DNA from: Saccharina japonica
Taxonomy: Eukaryota > Sar > Phaeophyceae > Laminariales > Laminariaceae
DNA: 64,000 bases
Assembly: GCA_008828725.1 (NCBI GenBank)
Contig: MEHQ01003762.1
Coordinates: 1,066,331-1,130,330, forward strand
Direction of reading: 5' to 3'
Positions 51,770 to 63,740 of the stretch are shown in pieces. Within the stretch, counting starts at the first letter, position 1, and every line of letters begins with the position of its first letter. A program made the translations under genes and the position numbers. A model generated the notes under the pieces. The model had not been told where the DNA came from, did not search any database, and saw only the letters and a program-made list of their open reading frames with translations.

Positions 51770-52500
51770 GATTTATCAAATCTCTTGACAAAGAGATACT
51801 GGAACCACGTCTACCCCAGTTGTTTTTCCTGTAGGACTTTTCGTAATTCTGCCCTAGCTCTGAACTTTCCGATTAATACAAAACTTGCCAAGGCAGATAT
51901 AAGCTCCTTGGTACACTCCCGTCAGTTTGCCAAAGCGGCAGCCGATTCCGTGGCCTCCTTCGATGCGGACCTCGTCGTTGAAGTTTGAAAATGTGGTTCC
52001 AGTCGCTTGAATATGCGGTTTATTGTACTGTATTCAAGTATTTTTTTTCCTGCTGTAAAAACGAGCACGAGGTACGAGGCACTTTTCGAAAAAAAAAAAC
52101 GAGCGCGAGCTCGTTCTACGGCAGGGAAAAACAATACTTGGCTACAGTACTGGAATCCACAAATTCAAGCGCCTGGAACCACATTTTCAATTTTCAGCGA
52201 CGAGGTCCGCACCGAAGGAGGGCGCGGAAACTGCTGTCGCTTTGGCACACTCACGGGAGTGCACCAAGGAGCTCATATCTGCCTTGCCAAATATTGGATT
52301 AATGGGAAAGTTCGGAGCTAGAGCAGAACTACGGAATGTCCTACAGGNGCGCGGAAACTGCTGTCGCTTTGGCACACTCACGGGAGTGCACCAAGGAGCT
52401 CATATCTGCCTTGCCAAATATTGGATTAATGGGAAAGTTCGGAGCTAGAGCAGAACTACGGAATGTCCTACAGGAAAAAAAAACTGGGCAGGTGTGGTTC
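51770..52500. pseudogene. Inverted and tandem copies of one exon-like segment, possibly FOP/OFD1-type LisH
   Basis: The plus segment 52198-52491 (acceptor TTTTCAG, donor GTGTGG) reads TKELISALPNIGLMGKF then GARAELRNVLQEKKTG, reminiscent of the N-terminal LisH-like dimerisation helix pair of FOP/OFD1 centrosomal proteins. An inverted copy at 51780-52010 reads the same peptide with two stops and mainly silent third-base changes. 52222-52347 and 52349-52474 are identical 126-bp copies on either side of the ambiguous base N at 52348. No other exon of such a gene is assured; 52717-52764 (SELPRGKKHPVYQDDQ) could be one. Confidence 0.4.
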
Positions 52501-52764
52501 CAGTGTCTCTGCGTCAAGAGTTTTTTTTTGGTTTTGTGGGCACTGCAACACAGGTGAGTGTGGCCGCCACACGCCACATCCAATTGTATCCCCAAATCCC
52601 GAATTCAATAACGCTATCGGGCTTGACTGTAAACTCCTGGGAGGAAAAGGAGAAAGAACGACGCGTAAACGAGGAAAAGGACCTACACTGCGGCCATCCT
52701 CTATCAACAATTGCAGAGTGAGCTACCGAGAGGCAAGAAACACCCCGTGTATCAGGACGATCAG

Positions 52765-54100
52765 GTATGCATGTATAGCAGTATCGCCTTCGGGGGCTCG
52801 TTTATCCCCCATTGGGTGGTCCGCACCCTTCCTGGTTTCCCACCGTATTGACGTTTGGCGGGGGGTCTCATATGATATACTCGCACACAGGTACTCGTAC
52901 GAGTACAGAGTACGAGCCTCAGTGTTTAGCCTATCTATCTACCCCCCAACAGGTTGGACAGGAATACAGCCTTGATGGGTGCGACCGCTTTTTGCTCAGC
53001 CTCACGTCGGGGTGGACAGCTAGGGTCGTAATGATGCATACTGATGTATGTAACCCAAGACCTTTCCTCGCTTGCGGTATCGTGGAGTACGCGCGAGGCC
53101 GCCAACTGCCAATCGGTCTGCCTGCGGCTACATGCCACACTCGTAGCCTGGCGCTGCTGTTGATACCGGTACCCCACGAGGTACGTACATCTCGTTACAG
53201 CTGTCACCTGGAAAATAAAGCGAGAGATAAACTACTGCTGTAAATATTGCCGGTACCAGGTATATGTCAAGCGACAATTTTGTATACAGTACAAGGTCTT
53301 GTGCTGACGCGCATCGCTTAATGAAAGCGACCCCAAGATATATCGCACAATGAACGGGTAAATTAGCTGACTTCGTCGGCTTGAAAAATGATGGCAGTTT
53401 GAGCAATAATCGAAACGTGCACCCAGAACGCTACCACTGCTGTACAGTACTGTAAGTGCGGGGTTCCCGTTTGAGAATGTCATACTCGTAGTACTTGCTT
53501 CCAGAAAAATATTTACCGTTTCATTCATTGGGGGCACCACCAAAACGCCGAAGAACCCCCCTAAAATATTCCAGTTCTTCGGTTTTCGGTTATTTGAAGG
53601 GAAATAACCGAAAGCGAAACCGAGAACTTTCCGGTCGGTTATTCGGTCGGTTGTTGTACATACATGGCTATGTTGCGCCACATTCAGCACCCCCATGAAG
53701 CAAACAATACTCGTACGATTATACTTTTCGAGTGCGTCTGTCGGCGCATCGGCGCATCACCATATAACCGCATTACACGCGTTACCAGGCGCACGACAAA
53801 CGTACTCGCACATATCGTGAGAAAACGGCGTCTGTAGTTGTGGCATTTGGCATGAGTCGTTGGTTATTGGCCTACAGCTATTAGGCGAACAGGCGGAGCA
53901 CAAAGCACGGCAAAAATGATGTAGCGGCGCCCAGGACGGCGAGCGGAGCCTGCGTCTTGTTTCTACAATACAAAATAAATGTACGAGAGGGCTTCCACCT
54001 CCGCATCAGAGGGCCCTGACGGCCGTTCATCGCTGCCGATTCCGCCTACATCCCTGCCATCGGCCCTGTCATTTGAAAGCTCAACGAGTCCGGCGCTGCT
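52765..54100. other. No gene recognised
   Basis: Several short ORFs without family signatures. 53570-53660 is rich in GGTTATTCGG-type inverted repeats. (CTCGTAC) palindromic bits near 52885-52910. Confidence 0.35.
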
Positions 54101-54104
54101 GCCC

Positions 54105-54525
54105 ATTGTCCTTCGCCAAGGTTCACTGCTGTGCGCTGCGCTGCTGTGCTGCTGTGTTCAGTGATGCTGCGATGGCTACTGCTGTACTGATGTGCTCTGT
54201 GCTGTTGTTTGTGGTGGAAATCGAGTTTAAAAGGCTAAAACTCTGGTAGCGTTTGTTGATCGACATTTTTAGTCTACTTTCCCTACATGTTATATAGGGG
54301 TGTCCATGTTTCCATACATATACAGAGGCGTTATATGGGGGCGGGGAATGTGGGACGCAATAGCCGTCCTTCGCCAAGGTTCACTGCTGTGCTGCTGTGG
54401 TCAATAATTATGCTGCGATGGCTACTGCTGTACTGATGTGCTCTGTGCTACTGCTATATAGGGGTTTCCATACATATACAGAGGCGTTATGTGGGGCAGG
54501 GAAGGGGGGGCGCAATAACCGACCG
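54105..54525. repeat. Tandem duplication, about 260-bp unit
   Basis: GTCCTTCGCCAAGGTTCACT, GATGGCTACTGCTGTACTGA, and TATATAGGGGT with CATACATATACAGAGGCGTT each occur twice in the same order. Confidence 0.8.
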
Positions 54526-54665
54526 GAGATAACCAAGCCGGTTGTGTCCGGTCGATTATTTTTCACTAACCGAATAACCGGTTTTGAAATGGCCGGTTTC
54601 GGTTATACCTAAAACCGGTTAAATAAACGGGTTAAATAACCCAAGATCGGTCTCCGTGCCCAACA
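54526..54665. repeat. CCGGTT / AACCGG inverted repeats
   Basis: Dense ACCGG and CCGGT words (ACCGAATAACCGGTTTTG, GGCCGGTTTCGG). Similar in style to the ends of the 56192-62499 element. Confidence 0.5.
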
Positions 54666-56180
54666 CTGTTACTTACGTATCTAGATCGATGGCAAGTCTC
54701 GGTGGGCCCAAGTACACGAAAAACAAGGGCAGACCAGGAACCCAACAAGAAGATGGTGCCTTCAAAGCAAAGCTGGCGTCGATAGACCCCTTGTGGCCGG
54801 CGCACAGTGCTTGAATGTGCTGACAGGGCTTGTCTCTCAAAGCTGTTGTAAAAGCGCAACTCGATTGTCCAACTGCGTTCGGCAGGATATTGATAATAGA
54901 CGGCCGTCGGCTCCCTCCCTGTCTAAAGTCGGCCCCCCTTCGTTTCTAAGACCCAAGGCAACGTTTCTATTAGATCACATCCCCGTTTAGGGTCTCGCAC
55001 CGTTGGGGGGTTGTGCTGTTCTGTCTCGTTGCTATCAGAAACGCCATGAAACACCGAACGACAATGTTTGGTCTTACAGTCCTCGCTGACCACCGGCTTA
55101 CAACTATAACTATGGGAGGCTTCACCGACGCTTCGAAGGTTTTGGTGGCCATCTCCCTAGGTGATACGCAGCACCCGACAAGCAGTAGCTTGGCGCCGGG
55201 TACTGTGCGGAGGAAGCACGATCTGGTGTTCGGCTGCGAACCCTGGGTGCTGCTTAGTTGGGGTTCATGCGTTCGTCTCTCACTACGCATACCGCCACGG
55301 ACAAAGTCCCCGACCCTGAAACAAAAGACCATTCCACCTGCAGCGTGCTCTTTTCGGCCTATTTAATGGACTAGACTCGCCCTGCCAATTCGACACGGGC
55401 ATCGCTTCTCGTACGCACGAGTTGGCTCATCATCGGCATAATTTCCAGCAGCAAACTCTCGCTGCTGAGTTTGTAAACGTATAGACTACAGCCTCTGTGC
55501 ATACTGCTGAGCCAAGCACAGAGCAGCACACCCCCCCCAACGCTACGATGCGCAAATAATTAATAATTTCATACGTGTTCGAAGGTGCGTCTGTTGTCTT
55601 CACATTAAACCAGTTCTTTCCACCAAGCACATCAATCAGTACACCCAGTTTCTGTCCTGATTCCTAATCCTAGAGAGATATAAGTTCTGTGGTCGCAGAC
55701 TATGCGACAGAGAAAAACAAAAAATACATACACGCAAGTGAATGGGGCAAAGCAAGTGGAATGCCAACGTACCGGGTACGAGAACACAACGACACGAGCC
55801 AAACCAGAAACATGAGAACAAAAAGACAAACATAAACGAATTATGAAATGAAACATGATGAAAATGCCGCAACAGGAGACAGAAGCGCTCCTACAACAAC
55901 AGTAGAAGAAAAGCATACGTGCCTAAGAGGAACAGATAACTGCTGCACGGGCGAAGCAACACGAGAAAGAAGAGGAAGACACCGGCATAGGACGGCGGGG
56001 AGAAAAGGAAACAAAAGGAGAAACAAGGCAAAATGCAAGAAAGAAGACGCAAGAGAGAGAGAGAAAAATCGTTCTCGAGGCGATGATACAGTAGTAACAT
56101 GAGTTGCCCTCTCTGCTACAAAATCGATACGGGGACCATGCCGCACCTTCTGGCATCTCCTTTCTACTCTCATCAATAGC
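54666..56180. other. No gene recognised
   Basis: ORFs of 70-120 codons on both strands (for example 55013-55366) lack known signatures. 55850-56100 is purine-rich and gives a Lys/Arg/Glu-rich frame. Nothing else seen. Confidence 0.3.
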
Positions 56181-56531
56181 GGTGTCAAGAGTAGAGGTGG
56201 GCACCGTTAAAAATAATCGATTTCGGTTTTTGGAAACCCAGCAGGCATGTACGAGTTAACGGTTTTTGAACAAAAAAAACGCATTTGTTTTCGCCAGTTT
56301 AAACCGGTTAACCGAAAACCGGATAAAAACCGGATAAAATCGGAAAACCGGAAAACCGGTTTAAACCGGTAGCACCGGACACATTATTCATTGATTCTCT
56401 ACCGAATAAAACCATCACCAGCACTGATAATAGGATACACAGCAGTAGTAGAATTATACGTGGTTTATGGTATTATATCATCATGCATACGTAAAAGTAA
56501 TTGCGTACATCAACCATGTCCTAAACAGCTG

Positions 56532-57375
56532 AGGGCGTGTCTTAACTTCACTTCGCGGGTATTGGAACGGAACGAACGTAAAATTATTTGCCTGAAAAAG
56601 TGGTGCTGATTGGATATTGAGAAAAAAAACCACGCGAACAGATTCCAAGCGTTCCAAGCTGTCCGTAAATTTGTAAAGAGGAAGCGTATGTGTCAAAACA
56701 GTATTCCTTGTTCAGCAGAACCGAACGGCCCACTTGGAACGAGATTTACGGCAGTTGATTGGTGCTGGAAGTGTTGCAACTGGTTGCGACATTTGCTGGG
56801 AGGCCCACGAGGGCATGAGGCAAAATGAAATGACATGGGAGCACGCGATGGAGCACGTGCAGACGCCACAGGTCTCGCCTGCTGTAGGAGCCACGCGATA
56901 CGGCCATGGCCTGTACAGGAGGCTTACGACGGAAAAACTCGGGTGGCGAACGACACTGCTGTGGCGATAGATATCTAGCTAAAATGCTGGACCGATGTTC
57001 ACAGAAGCACCAGGATACCTCGTCGAGCCGCGACGGCGATATCATAACTTCTAGATTTGTCCCGAGGGTGCCACTTGGACGGCTAGCACTGCTTGGTCTG
57101 AGGCATGTCAGGCGCTCTATTTACGTGTGAAGCTATCCTCTGTATCAGGAGCACTCGCTGCCTATGTGACGGTACCCCTGTCCTAGAGTCCAGCTGCACA
57201 GTCCCGAGGCAAATTTCATGGGTTACTTTCTGTTGCGGCCTTTTCCAGGATCGGGTGCCTAAAAAATCGATCGGACACGAACCGCAAAAACAGCATGGAA
57301 TGGAACGAACGAACGCGAATAATCTCGTTCCGTTCCAGCCATTCCAAGCTATGGAATGGAGTTAAGACACGCCCT
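56532..57375. mobile_element. Nested inverted-repeat element, 844 bp
   Basis: TIR AGGGCGTGTCTTAACTTCA / TGGAGTTAAGACACGCCCT, with subterminal GGAACGGAACGAAC and GTTCCGTTCCA. ORFs inside (72-78 codons) are unrecognised. No clear target duplication. Confidence 0.72.
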
Positions 57376-57719
57376 GATGCTCTGCTGACGTGTTATAGTT
57401 GTCATGTATCGAAACATATACCAAAGGTATACAAAGCTTGCACGTACGATACCTGTCTGTATAATATATTTTCACTTTTTTTGGACTCTTTGAAAAAAAA
57501 AATGTTTTTAGTCCTAAAACAAAATATATTGAAATTAGTGTGGACACTTTTATCTTGAAATTAGTTTAGGAGTTAGACCGCGCGCAGCAAAGCCCTCTGA
57601 ATACGCTGATCTGCAAGGCATAGAAAACAAAGACAGGAAGCAACTAATGGCGAAGAAATAAGAAAGCGAAGAAAGCCAAGAACTTCGGGAAATCAAGAAA
57701 TTTCTCCTTCGGATATTAA

Positions 57720-57808
57720 CCCGTTTAGGACTGCAGTCCCATTTTGGGGACAAACCACTCAACTTCTACGTAATTTGTCCCCAAAACGGGACTCCAGTCC
57801 TATAAGGG
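57720..57808. mobile_element. 89-bp piggyBac-like MITE
   Basis: Flanked by TTAA on both sides. TIRs CCCGTTTAGGACTGCAGTCC and, inverted, GGACTCCAGTCCTATAAGGG, then TTTTGGGGACAAA / TTTGTCCCCAAAA, with a 14-bp loop. TTAA plus CCC ends fit piggyBac. Relatives of the right half occur at 11030-11090, 38085-38145 and 41330-41385. Confidence 0.75.
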
Positions 57809-58533
57809 TTAAAGGCTGAGAGTGGCTGTCACCTACGAAGATATGTCTATATGCTGAGGAAAGCTTCCAAAGCCCACAAGGTCTTGAGTATAGTCGTTTA
57901 TAATATATAGACTACAGTATACTGCTGTACGCCAGTCGTCGTCAGTAGACTAGATAGTAATAAGTGGATGATATAATTGTCATCTTGCTTTCTTTAGGAA
58001 ATGAGGCACTTTATTTATTTATTGTTTTCTTCTCTTTCAATAGGATTGCTATGTCGTTGGCGGTAGGTTGTGGTTGCAGGTGGGCACCGTTAAAAACACC
58101 CGGTTTAAACCGGTTTTTGGAAAGCCAATATGCGAAGAGCTGACCGCTGTTCAGTGCTCGATAGTCTTAAGGGGGGGGCACCGGCACGAAGTCAAACGAA
58201 TAATGAGCGATAATATTAAAAAATTAAAAAACAACAGCTGTGAGCTCGAGGATTTCGTCGAAGCTCATCTTTGCTAGCTGAGTGTAATACTTCGATCGCG
58301 CGTACGTACGGATTTTATATGTCCTCATGTAGGATGTACATCCCGTATGAGGGGGACACAATCTGAGGCTGTAGAAATCAGGAAGTGTGTGTCTATTTGT
58401 GGGGGAAGAAAGAGTTAAAATTAAATTAAAATTAAAATTAAACAGTCTGAAATAAACGTACCAGGTATACTATAGTGTTCCGACGAGTTTACGTGAGAGT
58501 GGCTCTACTATTTGTAGCCATGTATGGTATATA

Positions 58534-59097
58534 AGAAGAGGTGTGTGAGGACAGGTTATGGAGTAAAACTTAAAAGCACCTGGATGAATTTTTAATTAAT
58601 TGGTGATTTGGGTTTTTATAGTGTGCTTTTTTTTTTTTTTTTTTGTGGTCGTAATTGATCCCCTCTGAAAGCCAAGAGGCTACGTATAACCTTGGGGGGC
58701 CAAAGCCGTTCCACGATTTCACCGGGAGGGGGGGGGGGGGTGTACTCATGTGTGCACGGCCGTAGTCATATGACCATAGACCCTCGCATCCCTACAATGC
58801 CGGGACGGAGCGCGTTGGGTTTTCACCAACCAGGCAGGGGGGCACATACAGACAAGGGTGTGAACCAATCAACCATGTTTACAGGAGGTATGTTAACATC
58901 TAGTATGAATTTTCAGGGTTTTTTGGGGGGGGAAATTGTTTGTAACAAGTAAATAGTGGTCAATCAGACGATTTTATTATAATAGCAGTATTATTTTTTG
59001 CAGAAGAGGTGTGTGAGGACAGGTTATGGAGTAAAACTTAAAAGCACCTGGATGGATTTTAATTAATTAGTGATTTGGGTTTTTAATAGTGTGCATT
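58534..59097 (+). repeat. Direct repeat of about 94 bp (58534-58628, 59002-59097)
   Basis: GAAGAGGTGTGTGAGGACAG to GGTGATTTGGGTTTTTA in both copies. An R1 repeat copy (58725-58850) lies between them. Confidence 0.88.
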
Positions 59098-60830
59098 ATT
59101 TATTTGTACCTATAAGGTATCTTTAATGGCAATTAGTAGGTAGGGGTTAAAACAAAGTTTTTATCCCTTATACTGTAAGGGGGGGAGAGACTAGTGCCTG
59201 GTATACCCTAAAAATCGGGGGGGTATATGATATCTATATATACCCCCTAAAAAAACATGACTAAGTACTAAAAGTTGCGATTTTTTAGTCAAGTCCATAT
59301 ACCCCAGCGTTTTTCGATATACCCATATGAAATGTGGTATATGCAGGGTATATTATATATAATGTGATATATCATACATATATCATGTGATATACCCTGT
59401 ATATCGTGTGATATACCCTGTATATCTTGTGCTATATCATATAACTGATATAATGTGATATATCACTCGCTATCTGCCCTATATATATCGATATCGTGTG
59501 CTACTGCCAACCACATACATACACGTATCATCCTGTCACATCATCAGACTTTGTCGGTCGTGGTTGGGACCTGTTTCACGCTGGTACCGCACTGGATCGG
59601 TACTTGACGATCTGTGCCTGTTACGTACTACACAGTGTGCATGAATGCTGATACAGCAACCCCTTCTCCGCGAAGTGCAAGTACATGTAGTGGTGTGTTG
59701 CAATGCAGACAACAACTAACTGTAGTATATCGCGATGACGCACCACAGGATTGTGTGCATCACTGCCGGTGCACAAAGTACCACGTTCCAGGTTCATGTT
59801 TTGATTTAATAATATTTTCCCTCGCGTCCATAAAGCGACCCCCCTGATCCATGTCATAGGTCACCAGGTCCCACCGACTACAACCGGAATACCCAAAACG
59901 AAAACTGCAAGAGGCAAGAACAAGACAAATTACAGCGAATTAATACTAAACAACATAACTGGAGGGATGAGCACACACTCCTAAAACGCGAGAAAATCAC
60001 TTTTCCTGTGACAAAGAGAAGCAGCACCTTCCCACTATTTTATAGCTACCTGCCCGCCCCACTTCGCATACGAGAAGCACGTGCCGAACCTGCTCCATCT
60101 TAACTGCTCTACTACAGCACCAATTCCAAGACAAGAACACAGCGTGGTGGGCTGCACTACCACAGGTGCCGGTTAGAGTGTAGGAAAATGAGGATTTTCG
60201 GCGTTCTCGTCTTTCAGACGTACTCATACGTACGTTCATACGTACAGCGATATATTCCTACCAAAGATATACCATCCGAAAGTACACATACATCGTCAAT
60301 AGAGCAAATTGCAATTTGTGATATACGCACGTAGTGTATATCGGGGTGGCTTATATGACGTATTTCACCCGATATTGGCCGATATATCAACTTCTATAAG
60401 CTTATATAGGCCAATATATCAACTTATATCACCTTATATAGGCCTATATATTACTTGATAGCGGTCCTATATATCCTATACCAAATATCATATAGCTATA
60501 TAGGCCTATATGGCTGGAAGTCCCTATATATAGCGATGTGATACTATACGATATATTTATCACATTCCGGCCAAAAAAAACATGACTAAGTACTATGGAG
60601 ATATCATATCGTATAGGGGGTATATATAGGGTACCCCTATAGTGATACCAGGCACTAGGGGAGACACATAGAGACAGGGGTGTGAACGAACCAATCAACC
60701 ATGTTGACAGGAGGTATGTTAAAATCTAGTATGAATTTTCAGGGTTTTTTTTGGAGTGAAATGTTTGTAACAAGTAAATAGTGGTCAATCAGACGATTTT
60801 ATTATAATAGCAGTAATTTATTTTGCAGTA
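58838..60830 (+). repeat. Direct repeat of about 165 bp (58838-59003, 60659-60830)
   Basis: CCAATCAACCATGTTTACAG, GGAGGTATGTTAA, GTAACAAGTAAATAGTGGTC, AATCAGACGATTTTATTATA in both copies. They bracket the TIR element 59191-60658. Confidence 0.88.
59191..60658. mobile_element. Nested element with CTAGTGCCTGGTAT ends
   Basis: TIR CTAGTGCCTGGTATA / TGATACCAGGCACTAG. Flanks GGGAGAGA and GGGAGACA suggest an 8-bp target duplication (7/8). Both subterminal regions are GATATATA-rich and share AACATGACTAAGTACTA. Middle part (59500-60240) unrecognised. Confidence 0.65.
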
Positions 60831-61317
60831 TGGTTTTAGGTTAGGGTGTGTGGCAGGGGGGGGGATAGGGGGTTAGTACGTGGGGTAGATGGTGGGGGAT
60901 ACATTGTATTTAGTATTAATAGCATGTTGAGTATGTATCGATAATACGCACCAGCGGTTGTTTTTTTCGGCACCACACAGCAGTGCATCATCGCGAGACC
61001 CGTACTCTTTCCGGTCCTCTATTTTGTCTCCCACATTATCCGTGCACGCCGACTTGTTGTGCAAAATCCCGACAACAATATGCGTACACCAGGTAGGTAC
61101 TACTATTGAGCTCGTCGCTTCTGCTGCACGTTCTCCATGCTTCAATTTACTGTTCGAGGTTTGTACATCACCATCGTACATCACCAGAGCATGAGCCTTA
61201 CGGGCTTATTCAACAAATGCAGCTACATTACATTTTTACCAGGTAAATACGGTACTACTACTGTTGTATACTGTGGTATAGTCTATTCGTTTATATCCCA
61301 TGTACAGTGCGCGACAT

Positions 61318-61470
61318 ACGTTAATAATCTGATAGCTAGGAATTTGAGACTGAGATTGTTTGGGGGGGAACAAGAATGCGGCCTCTTTGTACTGAAAATA
61401 GTGTGGGACACACCCAGTCTTACATCATAATTCCAGTCTGACCAGAAATAAGAGATTTTTAACATCTGCC
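61318..61470 (+). mobile_element. MITE-like family M2, copy 2
   Basis: See 51385-51545. Here GGGGGGGAACAAGAATGCGG and GTGTGGGACACACCCAGTCT. Confidence 0.65.
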
Positions 61471-61521
61471 GCGTACTGCTGTAGTCTCATTTTTGTATTT
61501 CGAATATTGACATATTACACA

Positions 61522-61800
61522 GGAGGGCCCGCAGAAGTTTTTGTTCGACACCTATTAATAACTATCTAAAATGGTCAGAATGGAAAAACAACCGAAGCAC
61601 TGTGATCGCTGCACTGTTTAGAACAAAACAAGTTTTTCAGGGGTCTTTAAACCCAAGTGATTTTTTTTGGATAATTCAGAAAAAAAACTTGTTTTGTGCT
61701 AAATCGTCCAGCGATCACGGTGCTTCGGTTGTCTTTCCATTCTGATCATTTTAGATACTTAAGACCAACTATTATGGGAAATTTATTTTTTGGGCCCTCA
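61522..61800. mobile_element. Foldback MITE with about 95-bp arms
   Basis: Arms share TCTAAAATGGTCAGAATGG, ACAACCGAAGCAC, GTGATCGCTG and outer GAGGGCCC. A 31-bp direct duplication (GCCAAAAACACCGATAGACT) lies next to it at 61816-61880. Confidence 0.8.
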
Positions 61801-62948
61801 GAACTGAGTTTTTAGCCAAAAACACCGATAGACTCGTCAGGATGCACGGCCAAAAACACCGATAGACTCGTCAGGATGCTCCCCGTAGTTTTCGTAGAGC
61901 TTTCTGACGTACTTTTTCGTTTCTCCAGGGTCGTAGTTTGACTGTTCGTCCAAGTTGCCAGTTCTGAGGACATGAATTATACCTGGAACGTACTACTATA
62001 CATTTGTACTTCGTATTATAATAATGTGTTGTGAATATAATCAGAAAAAGTAATAGAGGGAGACGATATACGAAGTACCTGTTCACCGGCACGCGCGCGT
62101 ATTACTAAGTTATTGGCTACTTCATCGTAGCCCCGCCGGCGTGGGGGGCACATATATACATATACGAGTATAGATATGCCCTATTAATAGTAGAGGTATA
62201 TAGTACCTGTGCACCGGCAACGTCTTCTTCACAACAATGTTTTATACCTTGAATCACGCCACCCCGTGCGCTGTGGTTGTGGCTCGGAATCCACGTACAA
62301 ACAGCACGGTTTTGACCCAAAGATGTTGTTCTGTTCAATGATTTGAAGGCGTTTCACGTCACCATCCGGTTTTAACCGGTTTTTCGTGAAAGCCGGTTAA
62401 AACCGGCTGAAAAAAAATCGGCTTTATCCGGTTTTTTGTTTTGGTAATAACGCCTCGTTATCCGGTTTTTGTTTTTTTGCCCCCCGGTGCCCACCCCTAG
62501 TCAAGAGTCGTTACTACCGCTGCCGCTAACCCCCCCAGTGAACCACTCAAACAAGAAACAAACAAACAAAATAAAACAAATAATATAATTCAAGGACTAG
62601 TCGAACCGGTACATTGCCACACGATCTACCATTTCATTTCTGCGTTCGTCGACAGCTGTATCAGTACGGCTGCCCCCCTCTCCCCCTCCCTTTGTCGTCT
62701 CTCTTGGAGTCCTCAGCCGCATACCGTATGCCGTAGCTAGCTCCTCTTCGCTTCGCCCATGTGCCACCTCCACATCAAATGGCCCGCCGCTTCAACGACC
62801 CGTCGATACCACTTCCCACTTTTAGCCGCCCTCGGCCATAACACCGCCTCTGCCCCGAACAGCAAAGGGGAGCTTTCTGTTGAGCCCTTTGTCGCTCGAA
62901 AAACCCTGAGGACATCTGCTAGACATTGGGCCTAGTTTTTGTTTCTGG

Positions 62949-63720
62949 TCAGCCAGGTTCCGGGTTCTCCCCACCGACGATCGTCTCAAACACCACTCGC
63001 CGGGTTAGCCGCTTTCTGGTCGTGCGCTGTACGCCCCCCGCAAAGAGGAGTCGTCGTTTGCGGATGGATAGTCGTCTCAACGCTCTCGCATGGTGCCTTT
63101 TTGAGAGCCTTGGCGTACGGCATGATATGGTCGGTGCTTTGTCGGCGCTGGAAACCAATGATCCGTAGGAGGAAATTGTGGTGTGCCGTTCGGAGCTCAA
63201 CGAAGTGCTCCTGGCCAAGGGTCCACGTCACACACCCGTACAGCAGTATCTCCATCACCTTGGCCTTTAGCATGGGCACCTTTAGATTGAATGGGGCATT
63301 CTCCATATCGTGCAGCTCCCGCTTGAACCGACTGTAGCATGCCCTTGCCGCTCGGATCCGTCGTTTGATCTTTGGCATCATATCCGCGCTTGCGACGACA
63401 AGACCACCCAGGTACAAAAACTGCATCGTCTGTTTATACCTCTGACCCGCTGCTTCGATGACGAGCGGTGAGGTCCGCAGTGCCTGGTTTGGTGTCCGCA
63501 GCAGCATATAATCCGTTTTCGTTACGGATACGGTGAGGAGACTAGCTGATTCGAAAACGGTCGCAATGACGATCATCATCTTCGCAAGCCCTTCCGCTGA
63601 CTTAGACACAATGCCTGCATCGCCGGCGTGGGCATATCCCATACTGCTCTCTCTACACGTGCTAGTGGGTCACCCTTTACCCCGTCCTCCCCGAGATCCG
63701 GCGCCCGTAATCCAACATTG
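62949..63720 (-). pseudogene. LINE-type reverse transcriptase fragment, frameshifted
   Basis: Main frame 63642-62949 covers the RT palm end and downstream region: GDAGIVSKSAEGLAKMM (where YADDAGIV is expected, here disturbed as YAHAGDAGIV), TKTDYMLLRTPN, QRYKQTMQFLYLGGLV, YGCVTWTLGQEHF, LLRIIGFQRRQ. A second frame continues RKRRLLFAGGVQRTT (to 62949). Upstream, DPLARVERAVWDM lies in another frame. Frameshifts and the damaged catalytic YADD show it is inactive. The 5' part (endonuclease, RT start) is not seen; 63740-64000 is unrecognised. Confidence 0.85.
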
Positions 63721-63740
63721 CCGCCGGTAGCATGAGCAGT

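Larger units (their letters stand above)
56192..62499. mobile_element. 6.3-kb hAT-type composite element with perfect 8-bp target duplication
   Basis: Left end TAGAGGTGGGCACCG, right end CGGTGCCCACCCCTA (inverted, one mismatch). The flanks GTCAAGAG (56184-56191) and GTCAAGAG (62500-62507) are identical. End sequence and 8-bp duplication fit the hAT superfamily. Next to both ends lie CCGGTTTAAACCGG-rich stretches. No transposase frame is recognised; the interior is a mosaic of nested elements, so it is probably non-autonomous. A third copy of the end (GCAGGTGGGCACCGTTAAAAA at 58077) lies inside. Confidence 0.85.

Noticed and set aside
55013..55366. 117-codon plus-strand ORF with a long opposite-strand partner
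   Set aside because: No recognised family, no splice partners and no neighbouring exons; kept only as unassigned sequence.
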